Shown: piece by piece, positions 11,587-20,022 of the stretch
Numbering within the stretch: the stretch's first letter is position 1
Layout: each line of letters begins with the position of its first letter
Source: a virus
Virus record (IMG/VR): IMGVR_UViG_3300032323_001139
Coordinates: 1 to 34,131 of that record
Direction: 5' to 3' (one strand)
DNA: 34,131 nt
Translations under genes and position numbers: made by a program
Notes under the pieces: model-generated
Databases searched by the model: none
Told to the model about the DNA's origin: nothing
Seen by the model: the letters and a program-made list of their open reading frames with translations, nothing else

Positions 11587-13803
11587 ATGGCATGGCAAGA
11601 CACAGACATGGATGGCCGCATCGGCGATGCGATTAAGTTTTTGCGCCTGGTCGGAGAGGCCGACAGCCAAAACCGCGCTGAAGCCCTGGGCGACCTGAAG
11701 TTTGCCGGTGGCGATCAGTGGCCCGTCGAGATTCAGAACAGCCGCAACCTGGAATCGCGCCCGTGTCTGACCATCAACAAGATTGACGCCTACATCCGCC
11801 AGGTCACCAACCAGCAGCGCCAGCAGCGTCCCCGCATCAAGGTTCACCCGGTCAACAACGAAGGCGACCTGAAAATCGCCCAGGTGGTCGAAGGCATCAC
11901 CCGCCACATCGAAGTCAATTCCAACGCTGACACCGCATACGACACCGCGTTTGAATACGCCGTCCGCATGGGTTGGGGCTACTGGCGCGTGACCACCAAC
12001 TACGTGTCCGAAGACAGTTTCGACCAGGAAATTTACATCGAACCAATTGACGATCCGTTCAGTGTGTATTTCGACCCCAACAGCGTCAGCCCCGACGGTT
12101 CAGACGCCGAAAAATGCCTGGTGACCACGGTTATGTCGAAGCGGGCATTCCGTGAGCAGTACCCAGGCGCCGACGATGGGTCTGGCTTCCTGCCCCGCGC
12201 CACGGGCGATGACACCGCGGAATGGGTCACCCGTGAGGACATTCGCCTGGCCGAATATTGGTATGTCGAGCGCGAACGCGCCACGCTGGTGTTGCTGTCC
12301 GATGGCACGAAGGTCTACGAAGACGAATTGCCGTCCCCTGAGTTGCTGGACGCCAGCAAAATCACGATCATGGACAAGCGCCCGTCGTACCGCAAAAAGG
12401 TCAAGTGGTGCAAGCTGACGGCCATGGAAGTCCTGGAAGAAAAGGAATGGCCAGGCAAGTACATCCCCATCGTGCCGTGCTATGGCGCCCAACTGATCGT
12501 TGAAGGCAAGCGCAAAAAGTATGGCTTGGTGCGGTTTGCAAAAGACCCGCAGCGGATGTACAACTTCTGGCGCACCAGCATGACCGAGAGCATCGCGCTG
12601 GCGCCGAAGCCCAAGTGGTTGCTGGCCGAAGGTCAGGACGAGGGCCACGAAAGCGAATGGGCACTGGCAAACATCAAGTCCACGCCCGTGCTGCGCTACA
12701 AGCAAAAGGATATCGAGGGCGTCCCTGCCCCCGTGCCAACCCGCATCCAGCCGGAGCCGCCGCCAGACGGCATCATGGTGGCCGCGGCTGCAATCGCGGA
12801 TGACTTGAAAACCGTCCTGGGCATCTTTGACCCGGCACAGGAACTGCCTGGCAATATTTCGGGCAAAGCCCTGATGGGCCAGCAGCAGCAGGTTGACCTG
12901 TCGAATTTCCACTTCTACGACAACATGACCCGGAGCATCAAGCACACGGGCAAAATCATCCTGGACTTGATCCCGAAAATCTACGACACACAGCGCGTGT
13001 TGCGGATCATCGGCGTAGACGGCAAGCCCGACCTGGTGACCATCAACGAAATCCAAGCCACCGGCGAAGTGATGAACGACGTGACCGTCGGCCTGTATGA
13101 CGTGGTGATGGACACCGGCCCAGGCTACAACAGCAAGCGCCAGCAAGCCGTCGAATCCATGATGCCCCTGATGACCGAACCCGCCGTGTTCCAAGCCGCG
13201 GGCGACTTGTTGTTCAGGAACATGGATTTCCCCGGCGCCGACGTGATTGCCGACCGCCTGGCCGCGATGAACCCGCTGTCCAAGATTGACGCGCAGTCCG
13301 ATGTGCCGCCGCAAGCGCAAATGACCATCCTGCAACTGCAAGACCAGATCGCCAAGATGGAACAGCAATTCATCGCGATGCAGTTGGAAATCAACAACCG
13401 CGGCCAGGTGGCGCAGATCAAGGAAGACGGCCAGAACCGCCGCAAGCTGATGGACGTTATCAGCCGCGCCTACAACACGGACACGATCAACGAAGCCCGC
13501 GTGAACCAGGTCAACATCAAGGCCGTGACCGACCAGAACAAAATGGAACTGGACGCCATGACGCGCCTGATCCTGGCTGGCCTGTCGCCCGAAGCCCTTG
13601 CCGCGGAAATCGAACGCCGCAACGCCGAGCAAAAGGGCGCATCCGCGTTTGCCGAAGTCGAAGTCAACCAAACGCAAAACCCGTTCATTCAGGCCGGACA
13701 GGAACTGATGCAGCAGCCGCCCATGGCCCCCGAAATGGCCCCGCCTATGCAGCAGCCGATGGAACAACAACCCATGGCCCCGATGGGCCAGCCCATGCAA
13801 TAA
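11587..13803 (+). CDS. P22-like portal protein
   Basis: This 738-residue protein is close to the 725 residues of the P22 portal. The N-terminal part (FAGGDQWPVEIQNSR, PCLTINKIDAYIRQVTNQQRQQ) matches the P22-type portal family. The dodecameric ring forms the DNA channel and the docking site for terminase and the tail. A long helical stretch from about residue 580 to 680 would form the barrel. The last 30 residues are Met/Gln/Pro-rich (MAPEMAPPMQQPMEQQP). AAAGGGGA precedes the ATG. Confidence 0.93.
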   Translation: MAWQDTDMDGRIGDAIKFLRLVGEADSQNRAEALGDLKFAGGDQWPVEIQNSRNLESRPCLTINKIDAYIRQVTNQQRQQRPRIKVHPVNNEGDLKIAQVVEGITRHIEVNSNADTAYDTAFEYAVRMGWGYWRVTTNYVSEDSFDQEIYIEPIDDPFSVYFDPNSVSPDGSDAEKCLVTTVMSKRAFREQYPGADDGSGFLPRATGDDTAEWVTREDIRLAEYWYVERERATLVLLSDGTKVYEDELPSPELLDASKITIMDKRPSYRKKVKWCKLTAMEVLEEKEWPGKYIPIVPCYGAQLIVEGKRKKYGLVRFAKDPQRMYNFWRTSMTESIALAPKPKWLLAEGQDEGHESEWALANIKSTPVLRYKQKDIEGVPAPVPTRIQPEPPPDGIMVAAAAIADDLKTVLGIFDPAQELPGNISGKALMGQQQQVDLSNFHFYDNMTRSIKHTGKIILDLIPKIYDTQRVLRIIGVDGKPDLVTINEIQATGEVMNDVTVGLYDVVMDTGPGYNSKRQQAVESMMPLMTEPAVFQAAGDLLFRNMDFPGADVIADRLAAMNPLSKIDAQSDVPPQAQMTILQLQDQIAKMEQQFIAMQLEINNRGQVAQIKEDGQNRRKLMDVISRAYNTDTINEARVNQVNIKAVTDQNKMELDAMTRLILAGLSPEALAAEIERRNAEQKGASAFAEVEVNQTQNPFIQAGQELMQQPPMAPEMAPPMQQPMEQQPMAPMGQPMQ

Positions 13804-13812
13804 GGATTCGAT

Positions 13813-14184
13813 ATGCCAACCGTGACCAGCCAGAACCTGGACGATTTCAACCAGGCCAAAATCGCCGGTGAGCCGCCCGAGGGCTACCAGGACGAACAAA
13901 ACAACGGCGAATACAACAAAGTCGCGGCCAAGGCCGACAGCCTGAGTGGCAGCGCCGACGATATGTTCGCCCACCGCCAAGCCCTGAAAGAACATCGTGT
14001 GGCTATGGGGCTGGCGCAGTCCCCCGAAAATCGGGCATACCACCGCGCCAAGTACCTGGAACACGAAGCCATGGCCGACAAAATGGAACGCATGGATCGC
14101 CAAAAGGTCAAAAAAGGCGTCGTGGCCGAAAAAGCTGCAAAAGCCCGTGCGCGGTACGAAGCTGCCACGCGTGAGAGCAATTGA
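13813..14184 (+). CDS. Unknown protein between portal and scaffold
   Basis: This 123-residue polar protein has a disordered first third (NLDDFNQAKIAGEPPEGYQDE) and a long charged helix (residues 55-120) rich in Ala, Glu, Lys and Arg. Genes in this place often encode a second scaffold-like or head-assembly helper protein. The start is 9 bases after the portal stop with AAGGATTC upstream. No family recognised. Its stop lies inside the TTGACA of the promoter-like region that follows. Confidence 0.7.
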   Translation: MPTVTSQNLDDFNQAKIAGEPPEGYQDEQNNGEYNKVAAKADSLSGSADDMFAHRQALKEHRVAMGLAQSPENRAYHRAKYLEHEAMADKMERMDRQKVKKGVVAEKAAKARARYEAATRESN

Positions 14185-14209
14185 CAACATATAAATTCGG
14201 GTTGACAAT
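14181..14209 (+). promoter_or_regulatory. Promoter-like site before the scaffold gene
   Basis: A perfect TTGACA at 14181-14186, a 17-base AT-rich spacer and GACAAT at 14204-14209 (4 of 6 with the -10 consensus) would start RNA near 14216. A second TTGACA lies at 14202. The site may boost scaffold and coat expression. Confidence 0.45.
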
Positions 14210-14241
14210 CAACCCACAACCTACCAATGGGTTTTCATTGG
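14199..14241 (+). promoter_or_regulatory. Two hairpins in the scaffold leader
   Basis: The first hairpin is GGGTTG-ACAAT-CAACCC (14199-14215). The second is CCAATG-GGTTTT-CATTGG (14224-14241). No T-run follows either, so neither looks like a terminator. They may control RNA stability or translation of the scaffold at 14262. The region 14185-14261 holds no gene. Confidence 0.45.
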
Positions 14242-14261
14242 GTTAATTCGTAGGGATACCT

Positions 14262-15203
14262 ATGTCGGAAGTGCAAGAACGAGTGGCCGCTAACGTGGTC
14301 ACAAGTGAAAATTTAGCGGAATTCACAGCCCAGAAACTTGGTCTAGTTGATCCAGCGCCAGCGGAACCCGTGGCGGCTACTGAAGCCGAGCCGGACACCG
14401 TTGCCGATCAGAGTGGACAAGAAAATGGAGAGGATGACGCGACAGCAACAGAGGAACAAAAGGAGCGCAAGCCCAATCCGAAGTTGGAACGGCGGTTTTC
14501 GGAGATCACAAAGCAGCGCGAAGCGGCCCGCGAGGAAGCCCGCTTAGAGCGTCAGCGGCGTGAGGAACTGGAAGCCAGGCTGAGGGACTACGAAGCCAAA
14601 GCAAACCCGCAACCAGCGCAAGCTGAAGCGGAGGATTTGGGCGAGGAACCGAAGCCGGAACAATTCAGCGATATGTTTGAATACGCGAAAGCGTTGGCCG
14701 AATATACCGCTGACAAGAAGTTGGCAGAACGGGATCAGGAAGAACGGAACCGCAAGGCCGCGGCAGAACAGGAAGCGAAATTCAAAGCCTGGGCTGACCG
14801 TGTGAACGCAGTGAAGTCTGAAATGCCCGATTTCGACGACATGGTGCAGTCGAGCGACGTGCGCGTAAGCGACCCGGTGCGCGATGCAATCATGGAATCG
14901 GATCACGGCCCCAGGATTTTGTACCACTTGGCTGAAAATACCGAGTTGGCGAAAAAACTGGCCGAAATGTCAGCAGTGTCCGCTGTCCGCGAGATTGGAA
15001 AAATTGAAGCCCGCTTTGAGCGAGATTCAAAAGCAAGCGCCCCGGAAGTGAAACCTGTTGTTGGAAAGTCAAAAGCGCCAGCGCCGATTTCGCCGCTGCG
15101 TGGTGCAGTCAACACGGTTGACGCGGGCCTGGATGCCGACGGCAATTTCCATGGCACGTATCAGCAGTGGAAAGCCGCCCGCGCTGCCAAGCGTATCCGC
15201 TGA
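14262..15203 (+). CDS. Scaffold protein
   Basis: This 313-residue protein is very rich in Glu, Ala, Lys and Arg, with long coiled-coil stretches (about residues 65-115 and 135-180) and an acidic N-terminal part. The C-terminus (about 295-313, QQWKAARAAKRIR) is basic and amphipathic, as in P22 gp8, whose basic end binds coat protein. It lies directly before the coat gene. P22 gp8 has 303 residues. GTAGGGATACCT precedes the ATG. The assignment rests on composition, length and position. Confidence 0.85.
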   Translation: MSEVQERVAANVVTSENLAEFTAQKLGLVDPAPAEPVAATEAEPDTVADQSGQENGEDDATATEEQKERKPNPKLERRFSEITKQREAAREEARLERQRREELEARLRDYEAKANPQPAQAEAEDLGEEPKPEQFSDMFEYAKALAEYTADKKLAERDQEERNRKAAAEQEAKFKAWADRVNAVKSEMPDFDDMVQSSDVRVSDPVRDAIMESDHGPRILYHLAENTELAKKLAEMSAVSAVREIGKIEARFERDSKASAPEVKPVVGKSKAPAPISPLRGAVNTVDAGLDADGNFHGTYQQWKAARAAKRIR

Positions 15204-15232
15204 CAATTTAACCCTTTTCAAAGGAACCCAAA

Positions 15233-16477
15233 ATGTCCAACAATTTGCTTACCATTAGCAAGATCACCAACGAAGCGTTGATGGTCTTGGAAAACGAACT
15301 GACCTTCACCAGCGAAGTCAATCGCGAGTATGACGACCAGTTTGCCGTGGTTGGCGCCAAGATCGGCAACACCCTGAACGTTCGCCGTCCTGGTCGCTTT
15401 ATCGGCACTACCGGCCCCGCCCTGAACGTTGAAGACTTCAACGAAACCAGCGTCCCCGTGACCCTTTCGACGCAATTCCACGTCGATACCCAATTCACGA
15501 CCCAAGACCTGGCCCTTTCGCTTGATATGTTCAGCGACCGTGTGCTCAAGCCCGCCATTGCCGCCATTGCCAACAAGATCGATTTCGACGGTCTGACCAT
15601 GGCGAAAAACGCAACCGCCAACATCGTTGGCACGGCTGGCACGCCCCCGACTGGCCTGATTACGTACCTGACCGCCCAGGCTTACCTGGACAGCGAAGGT
15701 GCGCCCCGCGACGGTCGCCGTTCGTGCATCATCGAGCCGTTCACCAGCGCCACCATCGTTGACAGCCTGAAAGGTCTGTTCAACCCCCAGAGCCAAGTGA
15801 GCCAGCAGTACCAAAAAGGTCTGATGGGTCGCGATTCTGGCGGCATGAACTGGAAGATGGATCAGAACGTTGTGAACCAAACTTTTGGTTCCTACTCTGA
15901 CACCCTGTCCACCAACACCGCAACCTTCACTGGTTCGCTGACCACTGGTTGGGCTTCCACTTCCACGATCACCCTGGTGTCGTCTGCCGGTACTGCCGCC
16001 CTGAAACAAGGCGACGTTATCCAGATCGCTGGCGTGTTCGCTGTCAACCCGCAGAACCGCGCCGCCTACGGTTCGGGCAAGCTGCGCAACTTCGTGGTGA
16101 CTTCCAACGTGACCGTGGCTTCCGGTGGCGGCACTGCCGTGACCGTTTCGCCCGCGATCATCACTGGCGGTCAATTCCAGAACGTCGTGGTGACCAGCAC
16201 CAGCAGCACTGCCGTTGTGACCCCGTTCAACAAGACCGGCGCCACTTCGCCGCAGAACATCGTGATGCACCGCAATGCCTTCACGCTGGCCACTGCCGAC
16301 CTGGAACTGCCTGACGGTGTGCATTTCGCTGGCCGCGCTTCCGACAAGGAACTTGGCCTGTCGATCCGCGTGGTTCGTCAGTACACGATCAACAACGACA
16401 GCATCCCGACCCGTCTGGATGTGCTGTACGGTTGGGCGCCGCTGTACCCTGAACTGGCTTGCCGCGTTGCAGCCTAA
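15233..16477 (+). CDS. Major coat protein, P22 gp5-like
   Basis: This 414-residue protein begins MSNNLLTISKITNEALMVLE and continues with RPGRFIGTTGPALNVEDF, SVPVTLSTQFHVDTQFT and LALSLDMFSDR, matching the P22 coat family (430 residues, HK97 fold). Residues about 220-335 are Ser/Thr/Gly/Val-rich and fit the extra beta-barrel (I-domain) of that family. The conserved end is HFAGRASDKELGLSIRVVRQY. AAAGGAACCC precedes the ATG. It probably needs GroEL, which makes the phage GroES homologue relevant. A terminator follows 8 bases after the stop. Confidence 0.95.
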   Translation: MSNNLLTISKITNEALMVLENELTFTSEVNREYDDQFAVVGAKIGNTLNVRRPGRFIGTTGPALNVEDFNETSVPVTLSTQFHVDTQFTTQDLALSLDMFSDRVLKPAIAAIANKIDFDGLTMAKNATANIVGTAGTPPTGLITYLTAQAYLDSEGAPRDGRRSCIIEPFTSATIVDSLKGLFNPQSQVSQQYQKGLMGRDSGGMNWKMDQNVVNQTFGSYSDTLSTNTATFTGSLTTGWASTSTITLVSSAGTAALKQGDVIQIAGVFAVNPQNRAAYGSGKLRNFVVTSNVTVASGGGTAVTVSPAIITGGQFQNVVVTSTSSTAVVTPFNKTGATSPQNIVMHRNAFTLATADLELPDGVHFAGRASDKELGLSIRVVRQYTINNDSIPTRLDVLYGWAPLYPELACRVAA

Positions 16478-16484
16478 TTGAAAT

Positions 16485-16517
16485 GGGGGGCTAATCACCC
16501 CCCTTCACCAACTTTTT
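16485..16517 (+). terminator. Terminator after the coat gene
   Basis: Six G (16485-16490), a 7-base loop (CTAATCA) and six C (16498-16503) form a hairpin, followed by five T at 16513-16517 after 9 bases. The stem matches that of the terminator at 6699. It would keep coat mRNA more abundant than downstream messages. Confidence 0.7.
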
Positions 16518-16528
16518 AGGAGAACATC

Positions 16529-16771
16529 ATGGCAAATCCTGGGCCAGCATCTACTCAAACCCCCGTCCAACTTTTCAACGGTGACGCAGCCGACGGTATC
16601 GTTATCGGCGGTTCCGCATCGAAACTGGTGGGCTTTCACGGCGTCGCAGCCACTGTGCAAGGCAACGCTATTACCAACCTTGGTAACAGCGCATCCGGCA
16701 CTGAGATTGCAACCGCTGTGAACGCAATCATCACGTTGCTGGAAACCAAAGGTCTGATCGCCCCCAACTGA
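16529..16771 (+). CDS. Small head-fibre or decoration-like protein
   Basis: This 80-residue protein has a disordered N-terminus and the pattern KLVGFHGVAATVQ ... ATAVNAIITLLETKGLIAPN. A strand followed by a helix and a short GLI end is typical of the C-terminal trimerisation motif of phage head fibres and decoration proteins. It sits between two terminators directly behind the coat gene, a usual place for such proteins. TTAGGAGAACATC gives a strong ribosome binding site. Surface display is inferred. Confidence 0.7.
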   Translation: MANPGPASTQTPVQLFNGDAADGIVIGGSASKLVGFHGVAATVQGNAITNLGNSASGTEIATAVNAIITLLETKGLIAPN

Positions 16772-16788
16772 GGATGGCGAAACCTTGA

Positions 16789-16825
16789 GAGAAGCCGCCC
16801 CCAAAAGGGGTGGCTTTTCTGTTTT
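16789..16825 (+). terminator. Terminator before the fibre block
   Basis: AGAAGCCGCCCC, loop CAAAA and GGGGTGGCTTTTCT form a long stem with one G-T pair, followed by GTTTT. It is the strongest terminator seen in the window. Confidence 0.85.
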
Positions 16826-16832
16826 GAAACCC

Positions 16833-16838
16833 TATAAT
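16833..16838 (+). promoter_or_regulatory. Perfect -10 box before the fibre block
   Basis: TATAAT lies just behind the terminator and 22 bases before the next ATG. The -35 region at the right distance (TGGCTT or GTGGCT, overlapping the terminator stem) is weak. A start near 16845 would restart transcription after the terminator. Confidence 0.5.
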
Positions 16839-16859
16839 TTCCCATGAAAGGGGAACAAT

Positions 16860-17201
16860 ATGCTGCCAAGTTTTAGGCCCAATGGGCCGACGTATCGGAT
16901 CACCGTGCCGTCTTCCGCGTCGAGCGCCCTGGCCATCGAACCCACTACCAACGTCGAAAACAACTACGTCGGGCTGGTCAACACCGGCACGGCATCGGTC
17001 GTTGTTTCCCTTGGGCTGACCGCGGCTGATACCGCTGCGCCCGCTGTGCCTAGCACTGGCGCATCGACGCCTGGCATTGTGCTGCCGCCGAGCATGAACT
17101 ACCCCATCGTAGTTCCAGCCCCCCGCAACACGTTTTACATCCGCATCATCGGTACGGCTGCAAACGGCGAATGCTTTGTGACGCCCTTGGCCGCGGGGTA
17201 A
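16860..17201 (+). CDS. Small beta-rich virion protein candidate
   Basis: This 113-residue protein is rich in Val, Thr, Ala and Pro, with strand-like repeats (PTYRITVPSSASSALAI, YVGLVNTGTASVVVSLG, TFYIRIIGTAANGECFV). The composition fits a small beta-sandwich of a head or fibre component. It starts the fibre block after the promoter-like site, with GAAAGGGGAACAAT before the ATG, and ends 3 bases before the large fibre gene. No family recognised. It may be a decoration or fibre-attachment protein. Confidence 0.68.
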   Translation: MLPSFRPNGPTYRITVPSSASSALAIEPTTNVENNYVGLVNTGTASVVVSLGLTAADTAAPAVPSTGASTPGIVLPPSMNYPIVVPAPRNTFYIRIIGTAANGECFVTPLAAG

Positions 17202-17204
17202 ACC

Positions 17205-19700
17205 ATGGCCAACCAGGTCGCCAGCAAACAGACCACCAACATTGTTCCGGTTCAAGGGGTCTTTGACCCCGAACCGACATTCGCCATCCAATACTTTGTT
17301 GGCCCTGCCGGAACGCCGTTTTTTGCGCCGATCAGCCCCAATCAGTCCGGGCTGGCGATCACCAACAGCACGATTGACAGCACGGTCATCGGCGGCAATT
17401 CGCCAGCCGCGGCGTATTTCACGACCGCCCAGGTAGCCGCATCCCCGACGGCTGACGCCGACGTGGCCAACAAGGCTTATGTCGATTCCGTCGCCCAGGG
17501 GCTGGATATCAAAGCGTCGTGCCTGTACACGACCACAGGCATCATCACGCTGGCGGGCCTGGCTACGCAAGCGGGTGGCGATTGGCCATCCACGCTGACC
17601 GCGGGCGACCGCATCCTGGTCAAGAATCAAGCCAACGCAGCGCAGAACGGCATTTACGCAGCCAGCGCCAGCGGTTGGACGCGCACCGCCGACATGAACA
17701 ACTGGTCGGAAGTGCCTGGCGCGTTCACGTTCATCGAAGACGGCGTGACCCTTTCGTCTACCGGATGGGTGACCACCGCGGGATCGACCGGCACGATTGG
17801 CGTGACGGCCATGCCCTGGACGCAGTTTTCGGGCGCGGGAACGTACACCGCGGGCAACGGGCTGCAACTGTTGTCGAACCAGTTTTCCGTCAAACTGAAC
17901 GGAACCAGCCTGGACGCCAGCGCCAGCGGATTGCAGATTTCCACCACCTGGCCAGGCCAGACCAGCATCACGACCCTGGGCACGATTTCCACGGGCACAT
18001 GGGCGGCGACCGACGTTGCGGTGCTGCATGGCGGCACGGGCGCGTCAGACGCAGCCGGAGCCAGGGCGAATCTGTCCGCGGCTGTCCTGGGCGCGAACAA
18101 CGACATTACAAGTATGTCGGCCATCACGGGCGGCATCGCCACGCCGTCCTACATCGACTTCAACCACACGCAAAGCCCGCTGCCGACCAACACCACGGCG
18201 CGGCTGTACTACGACAGCACCGACCAATTCCAGACCCTTGCCTTCCAAATGAACGGCAACGTGGTGCAAAAAATCGGCGAAGAACAGTTTTACCGGGTCA
18301 AGTGCCAAGGCGCCATCACCAAAGGCCAAGTCGTGGCATTTGCGGGTACGTTGGGCGCGTCTGGTGGTCTGGTGGGCAAAGCAGCCACCGGCCTTACACC
18401 GACGCAAGGCCAATACATCCTGGGCTTGGCCACCGAAAGTGGCGCCAACAACGATTGGATTTTCGTCGTGTGCTTTGGCGAGGTGAGGAACATCAACACC
18501 ACGGGTGGCGCGGAAGCCTGGGCACAGGGCGACGAACTGTATTACAACCCCGCTGTTACTGGTGGACTGACCAAAAACAAGCCCGCGATCCCGAATGCGA
18601 TTGTGCTGGTGGCCGCGGTGGTCAACGTTGGGTCGAGCAACGGCATTCTATTCGTGCGCCCGACCTACGGGTCGCTTTTGGGCGGCACTGACGGCAACGT
18701 TCAATTCACCACCCTGAACAACCTGGACGTTATCCAATATGACAGCACTGCCCAATACTGGAAAAACGTCGCGGCCAGCACCCTGTCTGTCAGCTACGCA
18801 GCCACAGCGGGATCAGCGGGAAGCGCCACCACAGCGACCACGGCCACAAACCTTGCTGGCGGGGCCGCGGGAAGTGTCCCGTACCAAACAGGTTCCGGCG
18901 CTACTACGTTCTTGGGCCTTGGAACATCCACATTCATCCTGACCGCGGGCGCGACTGCCCCGGCTTGGACTGATCCGGCCAGCATCACGGTAGGCAGCGC
19001 CAGCACGGCCACCAGCGCGACCACAGCGACGAATTTGGCCGGTGGTGCAGCCGCCAGTATTCCCTACCAGTCCGCGACCGGCACGACCGCATTCCTGGCG
19101 TCTGCGGCGGGTGATTCGGGCAAGGTCTTGCAATCGAACGGAACCAGCGCCCCGTCTTGGGTGACGCCCGTGGCCTATGCGACGGTTACCGACGACACGA
19201 CCACCAACGGAACCAGGTATCCGCTGTTCGCCAACCAAACGTCGGGCAGTCTGACCACGGTGTTTGCGGCGTCCACCAAATACCAATTCAACCCATCGAC
19301 AGGCATCCTGACGGCCACCGGGTTTTCTGGGCTTGGGTCGGGCCTGACGGGTCTGCCCGCGGGAGAGTTGACCGGCACGATTCCTTCGACCGTCCTGGGC
19401 AATTCATCATTGCACATCGGCACAACCACCATTGCCTTAAACCGCGCCAGCGCCAGCCAAAGCCTGACCGGCGTTTCCATTGATGGAAGCGCGGGCAGTG
19501 CCGCAAGTGCAACAAACGCAACAAACGCGGCCAACATCGCAATCACGGATGACACCACCACGAACGCGGATGAATATCTGGTTTGGGTGAGCAACAGCAC
19601 AGGAAACTTGCCCGCTTATGTGTCATCGACTAAACTGAAATTCAATCCATCGACCGGCGTTTTGACCGCAACAGGTGGAACCGGCGGGGGCACATTCTGA
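17205..19700 (+). CDS. Large tail fibre protein
   Basis: This 831-residue protein is rich in Thr, Ala, Gly and Ser. After the N-terminal region, ADVANKAYVDSVAQGLDIK leads into a widespread fibre module (SCLYTTTGIITLAGL, GDRILVKNQANAAQNGIY, WTRTADMNNWSEVPGAF, residues about 85-210). The later part holds repeats with the core TATNLAGGAA.S.PYQ..(G)TT.FL at about 548-640. Two further repeats (TDDTTTN...FNPSTG.LTATG) follow near the end. It closes with GGTGGGTF. It probably forms a trimeric host-recognition fibre. The end overlaps the next start (TGATG). Confidence 0.88.
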   Translation: MANQVASKQTTNIVPVQGVFDPEPTFAIQYFVGPAGTPFFAPISPNQSGLAITNSTIDSTVIGGNSPAAAYFTTAQVAASPTADADVANKAYVDSVAQGLDIKASCLYTTTGIITLAGLATQAGGDWPSTLTAGDRILVKNQANAAQNGIYAASASGWTRTADMNNWSEVPGAFTFIEDGVTLSSTGWVTTAGSTGTIGVTAMPWTQFSGAGTYTAGNGLQLLSNQFSVKLNGTSLDASASGLQISTTWPGQTSITTLGTISTGTWAATDVAVLHGGTGASDAAGARANLSAAVLGANNDITSMSAITGGIATPSYIDFNHTQSPLPTNTTARLYYDSTDQFQTLAFQMNGNVVQKIGEEQFYRVKCQGAITKGQVVAFAGTLGASGGLVGKAATGLTPTQGQYILGLATESGANNDWIFVVCFGEVRNINTTGGAEAWAQGDELYYNPAVTGGLTKNKPAIPNAIVLVAAVVNVGSSNGILFVRPTYGSLLGGTDGNVQFTTLNNLDVIQYDSTAQYWKNVAASTLSVSYAATAGSAGSATTATTATNLAGGAAGSVPYQTGSGATTFLGLGTSTFILTAGATAPAWTDPASITVGSASTATSATTATNLAGGAAASIPYQSATGTTAFLASAAGDSGKVLQSNGTSAPSWVTPVAYATVTDDTTTNGTRYPLFANQTSGSLTTVFAASTKYQFNPSTGILTATGFSGLGSGLTGLPAGELTGTIPSTVLGNSSLHIGTTTIALNRASASQSLTGVSIDGSAGSAASATNATNAANIAITDDTTTNADEYLVWVSNSTGNLPAYVSSTKLKFNPSTGVLTATGGTGGGTF

Positions 19701-20020
19701 TGAATACGACCTGGAAAATTCTAGGCATCAAAGCGGATGGTGATTTAATTACCGAAGCCAAGTATTTCGCCCGTCTTGAAAATCAGTTTGCCGCGGTCGA
19801 AACCGAAGGCAACTGGTTTTTTCGTGAACCTAAAATGAACGTGCCGTTTGACCAGGTGACGCAAGACATGATTGTGGGCTGGATCAAGGCTGAAACCATG
19901 GCCGACGGCAAAAACATGATCGAAGCCCGCCTGGCTGAACAAATGGTTAACGTGGTGGAGCAGCAAGACCGCCCATTACCTTGGGCGCCCCAGGTGTTCA
20001 CCCCAAATTTTGAGGAATAA
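19700..20020 (+). CDS. Small fibre-associated protein, DUF7936-like
   Basis: This 106-residue protein begins MNTTWKILGIKADGDLITEAKYFARL and ends VNVVEQQDRPLPW, PQVFTPNF. This pattern (WKI....G.LI..A.Y..., VETEGNW.F.EP...VPF..VT..MI..WI) is common in short phage proteins behind tail fibres. The function is unknown; it may be a fibre assembly chaperone or tail tip. Its ATG overlaps the stop of the big fibre, and GGGGGCACATT just upstream serves as ribosome binding site. Confidence 0.8.
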   Translation: MNTTWKILGIKADGDLITEAKYFARLENQFAAVETEGNWFFREPKMNVPFDQVTQDMIVGWIKAETMADGKNMIEARLAEQMVNVVEQQDRPLPWAPQVFTPNFEE

Positions 20021-20022
20021 CT

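Noticed and set aside
12100-14208. 702-codon leftward frame opposite the portal
   Set aside because: It mirrors the codon bias of the portal gene, is rich in His, Val and Leu, and has no ribosome binding site or known motif.
14224-14241. Hairpin read as a terminator before scaffold
   Set aside because: No T-run follows the stem and the scaffold gene starts shortly afterwards.
15218-16498. 426-codon leftward frame opposite the coat gene
   Set aside because: It is antisense to the coat gene and its composition is that of a shadow frame.
16731-18029. 432-codon leftward frame opposite the fibre gene
   Set aside because: The Arg/Gly/His-rich composition is typical of an antisense frame in GC-rich DNA.
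17519-18691. 390-codon rightward frame inside the fibre gene
   Set aside because: It is an alternative frame of a real fibre gene with His/Arg-rich nonsense composition.
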